Below, one piece after another: positions 25,293 to 37,300 of a stretch of DNA of 64,000 nt. The translations under genes were made by a program, and so were the position numbers. Within the stretch, counting starts at the first letter, position 1. Each line of letters opens with the position of its first letter. The stretch is from Colius striatus (lineage: Eukaryota > Chordata > Aves > Coliiformes > Coliidae): assembly GCF_028858725.1 (NCBI RefSeq), contig NC_084769.1, forward strand, positions 14,075,501 to 14,139,500. The letters are read 5' to 3'. Below the pieces are notes generated by a model. It searched no databases and had not been told where the DNA came from. It saw nothing but the letters and a program-made list of their open reading frames with translations.

Positions 25293-28200
25293 TACTCTAT
25301 CCTCAGTCTCTGTGCAAACCTTCCCTTTGCAATAGGACACTCTCTTCTTTTAACAGGCCCACACAGTCCTATCTCTATGATCTGAAACACTGGGCAACAT
25401 TATAAACGAAATGGCCATCACCCAAGAACTTAACATACAGTTTGTGGCTTTTGGAGTCATCAGTCCTCACTGGAAACAAACAGAGACCAGTATGAACAGG
25501 CTGAAGAATTATATTGAACTGATAATCCCAACAACTGTAGCCAGTTTTATTTTTCCTTGGTTACCTTATTTGTTATCACAACTTTCCATTTTGGAACAGA
25601 AACCCAGTGGCAAAGCATAGGATCAGGAACGTAGTAACTTAACTGCAGCCTTTAGCACTAGTTCCTATGTACTGTGACAATGTGGTGATGGTTGTAGGGT
25701 ATTATCAAGAGTTCTGCATCACAGTGCTGAGGCAGGAAAAGTACTGTTTGTGATTAATTCTTTGTTGCTCCATGTAGTTTTAGGAAGAAAAATGCTGTAA
25801 CCTAATAGCTTCTGTCAGTTGGGAATACACCTTGTTTGTAAGACTACCATAGTAGGAGTGTCCAAGTTTAAAAGGTGCCTTTTGAGTAAAAGCTGGGTCT
25901 CAGCTGACTGAGACTGGGATAACTAGCAATGAAGGAAGTTGGCATTTAGATCCCAGTAGTAGCAAAACTAAAGGACAAAGCAGAGCTTTAAAAAGTCTCT
26001 CAGATGGAAAAGTTTGGGCCGGAAAGGGAGTGAGAGGAATGGAGAGTGCTGCTTACTAAGGGGAGGAGATAGGAAACAATTGATGCTATTGTGGCAAAGG
26101 AGTTGATGACGGTCAGAGAAGATAAGCTCTAATTTGCATGCTTGCAAAACACTCACGTAAAGTTGGTGATTTTTTTAGTGAAAGATTAGGGCCAAGGGAC
26201 ATTGCAGCCAAGGAGTTTGCTGTACTCATATTAATTGTAATCTACAGTGCTTTGGTTTTCCTAGTGAAAAACAGTACCTTCAGCAAAGGATATCTGCTTT
26301 GCATTAGACTTCCCATATGCCTCTGAAGCTTTAACTATAAACCATAAGATCTACACTTTACAGGAAGCTCTGGGAAGGGTCTGTCCAGACTATGATATCT
26401 GGAGAAGTCACTGCTGGACATGGAACAGGCAGCAAGGCTGTCAGGTCTAACTCTATCCAAGAAATACTAAACAGAACATTTCCACTTTGAATATATGCTT
26501 TTGTGACCCCCAAAGAACTGTGCCCAGCCTTTAACCAGACGTGAGAGAGAAGATTCCTAAGGATATAGAACCATAGTTGGGTCTTGTGAAATTAATGGGA
26601 GGGGGAATCGTGTTAAATTTCTTTTACAGAAGTTGCTTATACAAACCCATCTCCTAGGAAACAGTACATTAACATTCTTTACCTAGTACTAGATATATAG
26701 AATGTGCCTAGGTTCACTGCTATTTAGATTTCCCTCCTTTAGCATTCCTGCAGCTTGCCAGAATGTCTGCTTCTGCAGAAACAAAGGTTAATTAAACGCA
26801 TCCGCCCATTAGAGCAAGGAGCGAACATTACAATCTGGCCCAGAGCTACCTTCTTCAGCTGTCAGTGCTGAAAGACACTTGGAACCACAAATTAGTCCTC
26901 AAGCAAAACCAGTTTCAGCAGAAACTGCTTGTTTTATTGAAGAGAGAAGTCCTTATATATACAGTTTCAGCTTGTACTTGCCTCTCTGTACCTAGTTCCA
27001 GCAAGAAACATTGTAGTGGTATTTTGCAAGTTACATGATCCAAGATTCTTGGATCTTTACGGTGCCATGATTAACACATAATAAGGAATGTTGGGGAAAA
27101 ATGTACCTTGCCTGCATTGCTAACTCCACCTTTTATAATTAATATAATTTAAGGTAACTGATATTGGATCTTTTTGTTACCTGTGGCATTCCTTAGCTTT
27201 GTACCTTTCAGCTGTGCTTGCATAATGGAACTAAGCTGGCCAGCTCCTTCATTATGCATTTCTTTTCACTTTCTTTTCCGTTTCATTTTCTGGCTGGAAA
27301 GTGTAAGCCTCATATTACCAGAAATGCTATCACAGTTCTGTGAATTGAATCTCCATAATAATACATGATATTAACTCTTCAGAGTAGCACTATAGCTGTA
27401 CTTCAGTTTCCTTCTCAACGTCATATAGGGAATGAAGGCAGACAGCATATAGCTTTTACAAACATGTTCTGTTACCATGCCTATAATCACTACTGCTTCA
27501 AGACCTGACATTCCTAAAATATTTTCTTTTTGTGCTGAATTGACAGAACAAGGCTGCAACAGGCCCACTAAAAGAGCAGTGACTAGTAATGTGCTTACTA
27601 AGGTAGGCAGGACACACTGAGGTTTGTGCTAAATGTAGGATCTTAAATAAGGTTAATTATGTAAAATAGCATGATGTCTGCTTAATCAGAAAGGCTGGCT
27701 TGTTTTGTATTCTCTTCAGTAATAGAGGAAGCAAGTATAATTCTCTCCACATCTAAAATTCAAGGCCCATATTTTGTCAGAGCTCTTCTCAAATGTGACA
27801 CTCTATTATACATCCTCCATTCTCATTCAGATTATCCACAAGCAATTTCTGCTTTTCTCAAGCTGACTCATTCTTCATACCTATTAGCTAAATCATTGCT
27901 GAAAAGAACTCTCTGCCCATGAACTGTATGTGCCTGTATTTCATTTCTACTGTTTTGGTTAGTTTTAATCAGACGTGCAGATTACAAAGCCTTCTTTCTG
28001 TTCCCACTCAGGAAGAGAACACCTAGGCACATTATAATTTCAAACTCTGTTTTTCACAAATGTTATCTAGCGTCTGAGTAAAATTTTCACCTCAAACATT
28101 ACTATCATTATATTTGGTGGGTTAATAATAGGAACTATGGATAAGAAGACCCATAAGTGAAGAGCCACAGAAATACTTTGAAGTCTTTACACTGCTTTCT

Positions 28201-28557
28201 TGGGTTTGTTTTCAAAGCCTATAAGTCACAGAAGTGTCATCTTTGTCCATTTTGTACTGGCCAACTCCTGCCAGCTTTTAAAAAACTCCTTTGAAAGGCA
28301 GCATCTGTGGTCCTGACAGGTGAATGCAGACACAGTGCTGTCTTGCAAACTGCTCATCACCTGGCATCAGGCCATCTTCTGAAATCTGTGAGAAAAACAC
28401 CTTAGTGTTAGAGACCCTAGTCTCTAACAGAAACTGAAAGTGAAGTTTGAACAGTGCTCTGACCAATATGGGACAGGTGATGACATAATGACATAAGCGT
28501 AAAATATGCTTGTAGTTAACATTTTGAAGAAAAGATGAGCCTAAAAGGAAAATAATA
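25293..28557. other. Non-coding stretch with one hairpin and a possible regulatory block
   Basis: No exon recognised. The segment around 26765-26880 carries an acaaagg motif next to ttaattaa and an island of CpGs in AT-rich surroundings, which could be a conserved regulatory element. A short hairpin is listed separately at 28406-28429. Confidence 0.4.
28406..28429. repeat. Perfect 10-bp inverted repeat, 4-base loop
   Basis: Arms tgttagagac (28406-28415) and gtctctaaca (28420-28429) surround ccta. It is about 130 bp from the 3' end of a CR1 copy but not part of CR1. Confidence 0.88.
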
Positions 28558-29398
28558 TAGAATCATAGAATCATCATAGAATGGTAGGGGTTGGAAGGGA
28601 CCTCTTGAGATCATCCAGTCCAACCCCTGTACAGAAGCAGGTCCACCTAGATCAAGTCACATACGAATGTGTCGAGGTAGGTCTTGAAGACCTCCAAGGA
28701 AGGAGACTACACACCCTCCCTGGGCAACCTGTTCCCTGCTGCTCCATCACCCCCACAGTGAAACAGTTTTTTCTTATGTTTAAATGGAACATTTTGTGTT
28801 CCAGCTTCATCCCATCACTCCTTGTCCTGTTGTAGATACCATAGGAAAAAAGGGATCCTCCTAACATCCACCATCTATATACTTATAAATATTAATGAGA
28901 TTCCCCCCTCAGTCTCCTCTTCTCCAGACTAAACAGCCCCAGTTCCCGCAGCCTTTCCTCATATGAAAGATGTTCCAGTCCCCTGATCATCTTGATGGCC
29001 CTGTGCTCGACTCTCTCCAGCACTTCCCTGTCCCTCTTGAGCTGAGGAGCCCAGAACTGGACACAGGACTCCAGATGAGGCCTCATCAGGGCAGAGTAGA
29101 GGGGGAGCAGAACCTCCCTTGACCTGCAGGCCACACTCTTCTTGATGCATCCCAGGATGCCATTGGCCTTCTTGGCCACGAGGGCACGTTGCTGGCTCAA
29201 GGTTAGTTTATTATCAACCGGAACTCCCAGGTCTCTCTCTGCAGAGCTGCTCTCCAGCAGGTCAATCCCCAGCCTGTACTGGTGAGTGGGGTTGTTCCTT
29301 CCCAGGTGCAGGACTCTGCACTTGTCATTGTTAAAATTCACGAGGTTCTCCTCTGCTCAACTCTCAAACCAATTGAGATCCTGCTGAATAGCAGCACA
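28558..29398 (-). mobile_element. CR1 LINE 3' region, about 840 bp
   Basis: One of the best-preserved CR1 copies here. The minus-strand tail at the low end is followed by the full 3'UTR (about 28580-28890) and then the reverse-transcriptase C-terminus. Between 29341 and 28892 the minus strand still reads open for about 149 codons, with [40 protein letters not shown] and [20 protein letters not shown]. It is 5'-truncated at a patch ending in gctgaatagcagcac. The catalytic core lies upstream of the truncation and is absent, so the copy cannot be autonomous. The tail has an extra atagaatcatcatagaatgg duplication. Confidence 0.96.
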
Positions 29399-29400
29399 AT

Positions 29401-29424
29401 GGTAACATGGTAACATGGTAACAG
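29401..29424. repeat. 8-bp tandem repeat, three units
   Basis: Two ggtaacat units and a final ggtaacag directly abut the truncated 5' end of the CR1 copy at 28558-29398. This may be microhomology or slippage formed at the 5' junction during insertion. Confidence 0.9.
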
Positions 29425-30674
29425 AGAAGTATTGACCCTGGAAAGGAAATAAAATGGTCTTCTTGGAACATATCTCTTTGGCTTGTTACCTGGAACCTTT
29501 TATCCTAGCCCCTAATTAAGTAGGCAAGACGTGACCCCCTTCTTTACAAATACAACATGTTAGATTTGTTTCCATAGGTACAGCATGCTGGTGCTTACTG
29601 ACTGATTCTGCCACCAAAGAGCTTTATTTACATTCAGCAGTGAAGCATTTGAATTTTTAAGGTATTTTGTAGTTAAATTGCAATTAAGTTGGAAGGCTGC
29701 TTGCACAGCAATGCTCTGTTCATTATATATGGCAAGTCTCTATAAAAATCCTGGAGCTGACCGCAGCCTCTGGCTGCTTTGTCTCACAGACACCAAAAAA
29801 TACAGTACGATAGAAGCGGCTTATAAGGCTGCTTAACAAACAGCTGTTTCTATACCCAAGTCTAACAGGGAGCAACCCAAGGTAATAGTATTTCTTCCTT
29901 CCCTCTCTTGAGCCTCTTTCAGTCTTATGCCAGCCTACATATTCTCTAGGCCATTGATTCTTTCCTGTACTGAAGAACACTATCAAACAGAGAGGACTGG
30001 AAAAAAATTATATATGTCCTATCAGCATAAACAAATGTGTAGACTATACTCAGAAAAGCTATAAAGCTGCTGGAGCATACCATTAGCCTGAACACAGGTA
30101 CTATATAAACATGGTTTTGAGGTTCACAACTCTTTATGTACCAGCTGATTCAGTGATGACACAGTGTATAGTTCAGAGCTGCGCTCCTAAGTTATTTCTC
30201 AAGACGCAATTGCCCTTTTGTGCTTCAGGCTACATTTTCATTTCATTGTGACAGTGTCACCAGCAGTCTATCTTTTGCTTTCTGTGGGGCAATAACTTTA
30301 CTATGCTCCATTAATTAAAGCTATGGGTATTATTAAGTGGAATGGCTGTTGAGAGTATGAAAAAGAGAGTTGCCACACTGACAGCAAAGGAATTGCTGTG
30401 AGTTTGAAGTGCCTTTGTTTTTTGGTCGAGATCTGGTTGAGCGTATTTTTAAGCTCAGAACTGCTGTAAAAACACATATTCAGTTGATATCTGAAGCAAA
30501 ATGTGAATAGGAAAGACGAAAAAGTCCTAAGCAAGGAAAACTTATGCAAGCATTTCATCTGCTTAGGTGATTAAAACATAATACTCCTGACATGAAATTA
30601 CAAATAATTATTTTGATCGTTTAAGGAGTTCATTCACGTTTAGAGTAAAGTCTAGTTTGATGACTAAAACACAG
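29425..30674. other. Non-coding stretch, nothing recognised
   Basis: AT-rich sequence between the CR1 copy and a MIR-like remnant. Open frames are short and without splice support. Confidence 0.45.
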
Positions 30675-30855
30675 GGCAATGAATCAAAAGACATAAACTC
30701 TATTTTCAGTGTTAGCACTGACTCACTGTGTGATATTAAGCAAGTCACTTAATTGTCTCATTCTGTCTCACCTGTAAAATGAGGGAACCTACCTCACAAG
30801 TTCTTTGTGTGATTAATTAATTAAACATTTGCTGCACACCTACTATTTCTTGGAT
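30675..30855 (+). mobile_element. MIR-like ancient SINE (CORE-SINE)
   Basis: The sequence follows the MIR consensus order: a gttagcactgactcactgtg block in the position of the not-quite-tRNA core, tgatattaagcaagtcactt for the conserved gggcaagtcactt segment, then cacctgtaaaatgagggaac and ctacctcacaagttctttgt, and a degenerate ttaattaaacatttgc tail. MIR elements predate the amniote split and survive at low density in birds. The copy is heavily diverged. Assignment is from recall of the consensus, not from a search. Confidence 0.72.
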
Positions 30856-30989
30856 GTTAGGAGGTGGTGGATTTATTATTAAACACATATATAAACAGGA
30901 TATAAGAGCAGAGCTGGGTGGTTCCTATAAAGAAAACTCACATCTCTTTCAACTTTGAATTTTTAAGCATAACAGCAAAGTAATTAATG

Positions 30990-32409
30990 ATAGGACCTGT
31001 TGGTCACCAACACAAGTGAGCTAAGTGGTAACATCAAGATTTGAGGCAAACTAGGCTGCAGTGAGCATCCACAGGTGGAGGTCTGGTGGACGTGGGTCAG
31101 GTAAAGAGTAAAGTCAGGACCCTGAATTCTAGGGAAGCAAACTTCCAGCTCTTCAAGAGTTAGTAGAACACCCTGGGAAATTCCCTCAGGGACAAGGGAG
31201 CAGAAAAGAGCTGGTAAATCCTTAAGGAGGCTTTCCATACAGCACATGAGCTCTCTTTTTCCAGGTGTCAGAAATTGGGAAAGCAAGGCAAGAGACTGGC
31301 ATGGGTGAGTCAAGACCTGCAGGTCAAACTAAAGGGAAAGAAGGAAATGCACAGGCAGAGGAAGTAGGGATGGGTATCCTGGGAACAGTGTAGGAACAGT
31401 GCCAGGTTGTGGAAAGATGGGGTCAGGAAGGCCAAGGTGCAGCTGGAGCTGAATTTGTCAGGGTATGCAAAGCACAGTAAGAAGAACCTCTACATGTTGG
31501 TTAGAAAAGGAAGGTCAAAGAAAGCATATTCCCCTGATGAGCAAGACTGGCAAATCAGTAACAATGAAGAAGGAGAGGGCTGAGGTCCTCAGCAACTTTT
31601 TTGCCTCAGTATTCACTGGCAATCTCTCTTCTCACGCCTATCAAGTGGATGTACCACAAGACAGGAACTGGGAGAGCAAAGTCCATCTCACTGTAAGAGC
31701 AGATGAGGTTCATGACCACCTAAGGAACCTGAACATACGTAAGTCTATGGGACCTGACAAGATGAGGCCCAGAGTACTGAGGGAATTGGCTGATGCAGTT
31801 GCCAAGCCACTCTCTGTGACATATGAGAAGTCGTGAGCTGACTATGTGTGTTTGCAGCCCAGAAAGCCAACTATACCCTGGGCTGCATCAAAAGCAATGT
31901 GGCCAGCAGATCGAGGGAGGTGATGCTCCCCCTCCACTCCACTCCTGTCAGACCCCAGCAGGGGTACTGCAGCCAGCTCAGGAGTTCTCAGCACAGGAAA
32001 GATATGGACCTGTTGGAGTGGGTCCAGAGGAGGGCCATGAAAACAATCAGAGGGATGGCTAAGAAGGCAGGCTGAGAGAGTTGGGGGTGGAGAAAAGAAG
32101 AGCCCCAGGGAGACCTTATTGCAGCCTTTCAATTCTTAAAGGGGGCTTATAAGAAAGATGGGGACTGAGCTTTTAGCAGTAGCGACAGGACAAGGGGTAA
32201 TAAAAGTAGATTCAGACTAGATATAAAGAAGACAATTTTTACAATAGGGGTTGTGAAACACTGGAAGAGGTTGCCTAGAGAGGTGGTAAATGCCCAATTC
32301 CTGGAACCAGAGACGGGGCTCTGAGCAACCTGATCTAGTTGAAGATGTCCCTGCTCATTGCAGTTTACTTTTAAAGGTCTCTTCCAACCCAAAGTGTTCT
32401 ATGATTGTA
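30990..32409 (+). mobile_element. CR1 LINE, endonuclease-RT linker plus 3' end, internally deleted
   Basis: The longest + strand CR1 in the window. About 31100-31465 matches the region between endonuclease and reverse transcriptase (ggaccctgaattctaggg, then aaattccctcagggacaagg). From 31465 to 31836 an open frame keeps the N-terminal RT region with LNIRKSMGPDKMRPRVLREL. At about 31836-31850 it jumps to the RT C-terminus (KANYTLGCIKSNVASRSREV), deleting the catalytic palm, and then runs through a 3'UTR to a tail ending tgttctatgattgt. The copy is non-autonomous. The 5' edge is approximate because the first 100 bp are diverged. Confidence 0.88.
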
Positions 32410-33297
32410 AAGCCCTGAGAGTTATAAATTGAAAACAAGCACAGCCACAAACTAGCCAGACCAAATTCTAACTAGGAATAAAAATACATTGTCATTCTTA
32501 AATAGAGCACACAACTAAAAGACCAAAGCTTTTCTCTCCTATGATGTGTAAACAAATTCACATCTCATGAAAGTGAAAGGCAGATTTAAATCTAGAGAAA
32601 GGAAATAATAAAGTTGCTTTAAAACCTCACAGTTTTTAATTAACTCATTGCCACAAAACATTGTTGGAAACAAGATCTCAGTGAATTCAAGTGAAAATTC
32701 AAACAAGATCTCAGTGAAAATCCACTGTGATATTCTATAAAATTACAGAGTTGAAAAATCCTCAAATCTGCCGTGAAGCCTATCGGACAGCTGATCCCTC
32801 TGAACTGGCTCACAACTGTAATCAGGAGCACTGAGTACAGGTTACTGTTGGAGGCAGAACCCTGGAGCAGGTGAAGTAATTGCTGCCTCTAGTACAGCAA
32901 TCTCCATGCTACTGAGGCTAGACCGAGCAGCACATGAGCACATCTGTAGCAGCACCTTCTACTTTTATCATAATTATATTGTAGAAAATGGCAGGTTTGT
33001 TCTGTCCTAAAATTAACTACATCAGCAACAGGAGAGGGTCCAGCAACTTTTACCTGAAGAGTTTTTACCTCACAATGCAGTTTAGCAGGTAACAAAAAGT
33101 AATGATTTTTACTAACGTTGTGCTGTGACCCTATGAACGATCTGATCAAAACCACAGCAGGCAAAGATAAAAAATGCATAAAGTAGTGTGATCAATGACA
33201 TCATATTCATAGGTTATGTGTGCTCTGTACAGTTGTTTGCATCACCAAAGGTGGTCTGGGGAAGGATGTAATTTATTTTCATGTTTCAGTAAGTAGT
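32410..33297. other. Non-coding spacer between CR1 copies
   Basis: AT-rich sequence. It holds a short duplication in which aacaagatctcagtgaa at 32669 recurs at 32702. No gene is supported. Confidence 0.5.
32669..32718. repeat. Local direct repeat, 33-bp spacing
   Basis: The 17-base block aacaagatctcagtgaa is present twice, with starts 33 bp apart. The intervening sequence (ttcaagtgaaaattca) partly echoes the repeat. Probable slippage duplication. Confidence 0.85.
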
Positions 33298-33573
33298 TCA
33301 TAGAATCACAGAATGGTCAGGGTTGGAAGGGACCTCTAGAGATCAGGGTTTGAAGGGACCTCTAGAGATCATCCAGTCCAACTTCCTACTAAAGCAGGTT
33401 CACCTCAATCAGGTCACACGGGAACGTGTCCAGGCAGGTTTTGAAAACCTCCAGAGAAGGAGACTCCACACCCTCCCTGGGCAGCCTGTGACAGGGCTCC
33501 CTCACCTGAAGAGTGAAGTAGTTTTTCCTTTTGTTTAAGTGGAACTTTTTGTGTTACAGCTTTTGTTGTTCTT
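33298..33573 (-). mobile_element. CR1 3'UTR copy with internal 26-bp duplication
   Basis: About 275 bp of CR1 3' end on the minus strand, from the tail (tcatagaatcacagaatggt) to the ttaagtggaactttttgtgt block. The conserved segment tcagggttggaagggacctc is tandemly duplicated as two 26-bp units (33317-33342 and 33343-33368) differing at one base. The duplication is absent from the other CR1 copies in the window, so it arose in this copy or its immediate source. Confidence 0.95.
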
Positions 33574-36500
33574 AAGTGCTCACAAAAATATCACCACTGC
33601 ATTCTGTTGGTGCCACTCAAAGCAGAGTGAGGCCTTTAAGTAAAGCATGGTCCTAAGTCTTTTACAACTTTGGGATGAAGTTGTTGTTTGGCATTCTACC
33701 AGGACAACATGCACAGGAAAAGTCAGATGTCCTATCCTTTTAAATGCAGCTTTCTCAGTTAATAAATAGCTTCTGCAGTATCATCCGGTAGATATAAATG
33801 CAAGCTGACTATTTACTTTGCTTGTAACATTTTTTGCGTTGTGAATTCTGGATCACACTAAGTTATTCATACATTTAAAATATTACTATAAATATATTAT
33901 TAGTTATCAAATAATAGCATAAATCAGATAAATTCGCATCGAAGAGACATCTAGACAAAATCCTTAATACCCCCAACAATAATGGCAGTCTTTAGCTCTG
34001 TGTTTCAGAGCTAAAGACCAAGATGGAGAAGCACAGGAGTAACACTCCCAGTGGCATAGGTTATGTAGTTACACTGAAAAGAATCAGTGACTCACTATTA
34101 ATGTTTACTTGGCCTATATGCTTTAGGGATGAGTGGAGATTTGCACAGAAAACTAGTTCTTTTATTCTATTATTTTGCTTATTACTAGCTAGTACTATTG
34201 CATTCATTAAGTAAAGTAAAATTAAGAATAAACAAGAGTTGCTTGTCATCCAGCATTAGTACAATGCCATGTGCTCATGTATACATTTTAGCAGCTGTTT
34301 TTTCCTGCCTGTCCACAGTGAAGGACTGTGTTGCCTCATTCAGTGCATGTACTTTAGCCCTTTCCTACACCCGGCCCACACCTTTAATCCAGCCTGTGCA
34401 CTGAGAGCCTCCTGCCTTGCCACTATCCCTTTTCTCACACCAGCTAGGCCAGGATCTCCTTTCTCTTCTCACTTCAGCGGTGGATAATGACAGCGACTTC
34501 TCCTTTCACTTGCATTTGTGTCTCTAACTGCACACACATGTAAATACACAGACAAGTGATCTTTCTCCAACTTTACAAGCTAAATAGTTTGCATTCTCAG
34601 AGGATACTCACTATGTGCAGAGGGTCCTTCGTCCTAGAGCAGCAATTTCTTAAGGACTATAAATGAAGCCTGCAGGCAGATGATGGCAGAAGCAGCTCTA
34701 CTACTGTATTACAGACTGATTCAGACTGTAGCTGGACTTCTAGTGCCTCAGAAAGCTGCAAGAAAAGGGAAGGGCTCAGGATATGATATCATGCGCTCGT
34801 TCTAAAAACAAGGAAACTGTTGTAGGTGATTGAAAAAATAACAGCTTAAACATTCCCGAATGGCCAATAACAGCAAATTATTTTTCTGTTTCACCTTCCC
34901 TACCCTCTCCAGGGAAAAGTTTCAATACATACAAATGACAAACTTAGAAAACAATATTTACATCCTTATTGGGACTAGCCTAAGAGATGTATTACAGCTG
35001 AACCACCTCAGAGCATTGCTTAGAGTTGTCTGTGCTTATGTCAGATCTTAAACTTTGAGCTTGTTTCCAGGTCTGTTCAGGCAAATACACCAGTCCCCAT
35101 CATAGCTGGCTCTGCAGCCACAGTTGAGTTTGTGGAAGCAAAAAGGACCCATGTGCATCCCCTCCTTGGCAGAACCCTGACGTACTTATTGCCCTTTTCA
35201 CCAAAAGTTAAAATCTTCTAAAGTACTTAAGTGACTTAGGAGTTCAATTAATATCTTCTAAAGCAATGTAAGCAAACAGGCTTGTAAAGCTCATGGAAAG
35301 TCAATGTGAATTTGTGCAGATCTGCTCAGGTAAGTTTTACTCCTTAGATCCCTTTCTAATGGCAAGTGTGCTTTAGAAGTCACAATCCATAAACTTATTT
35401 CCCAGATCATCATTTACAGCCTTTAAAAAATAAATTAGTAAACATTTGAAGTGAAGCAGATGTCTTAACTCAGCATAATTGTTCTTAACCTGGACTAAAC
35501 TTTGAAGTTTGCTGTTTCTGTTTCAAAACCAAAGAAGCACCTGCTTGCCTGGAAGCTTGTCCGTTCTTTCCAGCTTTATCAATCGGTCTAGTAAGTCACT
35601 TATTTTTCTCCCAAGTTGGCAGGATATTTTTGTTTCTGTTATAAACAGAGGAAAATTTAACACAGCCTTCAAGCCCACAACATTTTTATGTTGTTTGTAA
35701 TTGCTAAATTCTGTGTTATGGCTGTCCTTGTGCTTGCCTTTCAGATTACGTTTTGGTCTTAAAAATTCCCTGTGATTTTTTTCATTTAATTCATCCCAGA
35801 TTCAGTGTTAAGGCCACCCATGACTGAAACATTCCAGTTTACCATAATTTTCAAGCCCTTGTATTGGCTTTTGGTTTAATGGTTCAGATTTTGGGTAGCT
35901 GCATCATGTTCAAGCAGCTTAGTGAGAAGGCATTTGATGCTTCAGTATTTGTCAGTACCTTTCTGCCAAGCTGTACAACAGGGTGTTGCTCTTGCAGCCC
36001 TATTGTTTAAAAATAAATATTTTGCTGCCAGATTTCTTGTTCTGTTTGTGCCCTTTGTTACTAGACTTTAATTTCAGGAACTTGTTTGTTTGATAGTGGA
36101 AGAACAAAACTTTATAATGTTTGTTAAACAGATGCTGGAATTATCAGTGCTCATTTCTCCAGTGGTGATGCATCTCCCAGATAAACCAGCAGTAGTAGTA
36201 AAATAAACTGGAACACAGAACCATTTTCTTCATAAAGAGTCTAGGGATTTTTAAACTATTTGTACTTCTGAATCGAGGTTGTTCAGTACAGCAAAGAGCA
36301 GTGACATCCCAAGTTGGGCAAACATGAATTGTTTGTGAGGTTGAGGAGTGTGAATTAAGATCACTAATACGTTCCCTTTTGCAGAATTTGTAAAGTCCTC
36401 AAAAACTATTTATGTTTCTGTTCCCTGCTCTTGCCTTGATGTTTAGTAGTACTATAAAACATATACAGGTGCTCACCTGGATTTAAGAAGATTTCCTACA

Positions 36501-37089
36501 ACAGCATAGACTTGTCACAGCTCTGTGTTTGATTTGGATATTTCATGTATTCACAAGCTTAACTGTTGAGAGGAGGAGGAGGCTGGAACAGCTGCTTTCT
36601 ATGAAGGGTGTCTCTGGTCCCTTCCTACTCCTCTCCAGCCCCACCAACAAGGTAACTCCACAGCACACATCTGGCTGCAGCACCTGGATCCTTGCTCAGC
36701 CCTAGCTCTGAGGAAGTGGGGTAGTCTCTGCATCATGCTCCTAATCTGAAGCTACAGGAAATAAAAGAGACAGTCCCTTTGAACAGTCTAGCTGAGGATA
36801 TTCTGAAGACAACACACATATTAGTAACCAGGCCTTGAGTCCAGACAGATGAAACAAGCCTAGGCTAACCACAGGCATGTTGGTGATCTTTCTCTTCTTG
36901 GTTCTTTACTGATTTTAACATCCATCTGACTTCATCTTGAATTACTTCAGTGCAAGCAAGATGAGAAGCAGACTAATTATGCCCAGCTCTGGTTGCTTTT
37001 GTAGTATTCCACTTTTTTCTTGCCAGAAAACCATCTTTCTCTGAGATTCTTGCGTGTTCTTATTTTACTTCAAGACTTAATTGGAATTA
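33574..37089. other. Non-coding stretch with one hairpin
   Basis: AT-rich sequence. Apart from the hairpin at 33988-34018, no gene or repeat is recognised. A frame ending in a cccaccaacaag|gtaact donor near 36650 looks slightly exon-like but lacks an acceptor. Confidence 0.45.
33988..34018. repeat. Perfect 13-bp inverted repeat, 5-base loop
   Basis: Arms gtctttagctctg (33988-34000) and cagagctaaagac (34006-34018) surround tgttt. It would form a compact, stable 31-nt stem-loop in RNA on either strand. It is too short for a standard microRNA precursor (about 60-80 nt) unless flanking pairing extends it, and none was evident by eye. Confidence 0.93.
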
Positions 37090-37300
37090 TGGAATCATGA
37101 AACAATCTTGATGAGAAGGAGCCACTGGAGATCATCTCATCCTTTACCCACTCAAAACAGGGCCATTTTCACAGTTAGGTCACGTTGCTTAGAGCCTTGC
37201 CTGGTCCAGGTGTGACTATCTCCAAGGATGGACATTCCAGTCTCACCGGGCAAACTGTTTAAAGGTTTGACAACCCTCACTGTGAAGTCCATATAACACA
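37090..37300 (-). mobile_element. Diverged older CR1 3'-end fragment
   Basis: A decayed tail (tggaatcatgaaacaatctt), a gagatcatctcatcc block, ggtcacgttgcttagagcct and the caccctcactgtgaa-like block (caaccctcactgtgaagtcc) appear in the right CR1 3'UTR order. It is much more diverged than the others and of a different subfamily (the one with a tggtcaggttgctcaaagcc-type segment). Boundaries are approximate. Confidence 0.6.

Noticed and set aside
28892..29341. 149-codon minus-strand frame as a host gene
   Set aside because: It is the reverse-transcriptase C-terminus of a CR1 copy, not a host protein.
36560..36655. Exon-like frame ending in aacaag|gtaact
   Set aside because: No polypyrimidine acceptor upstream and no recognised domain.
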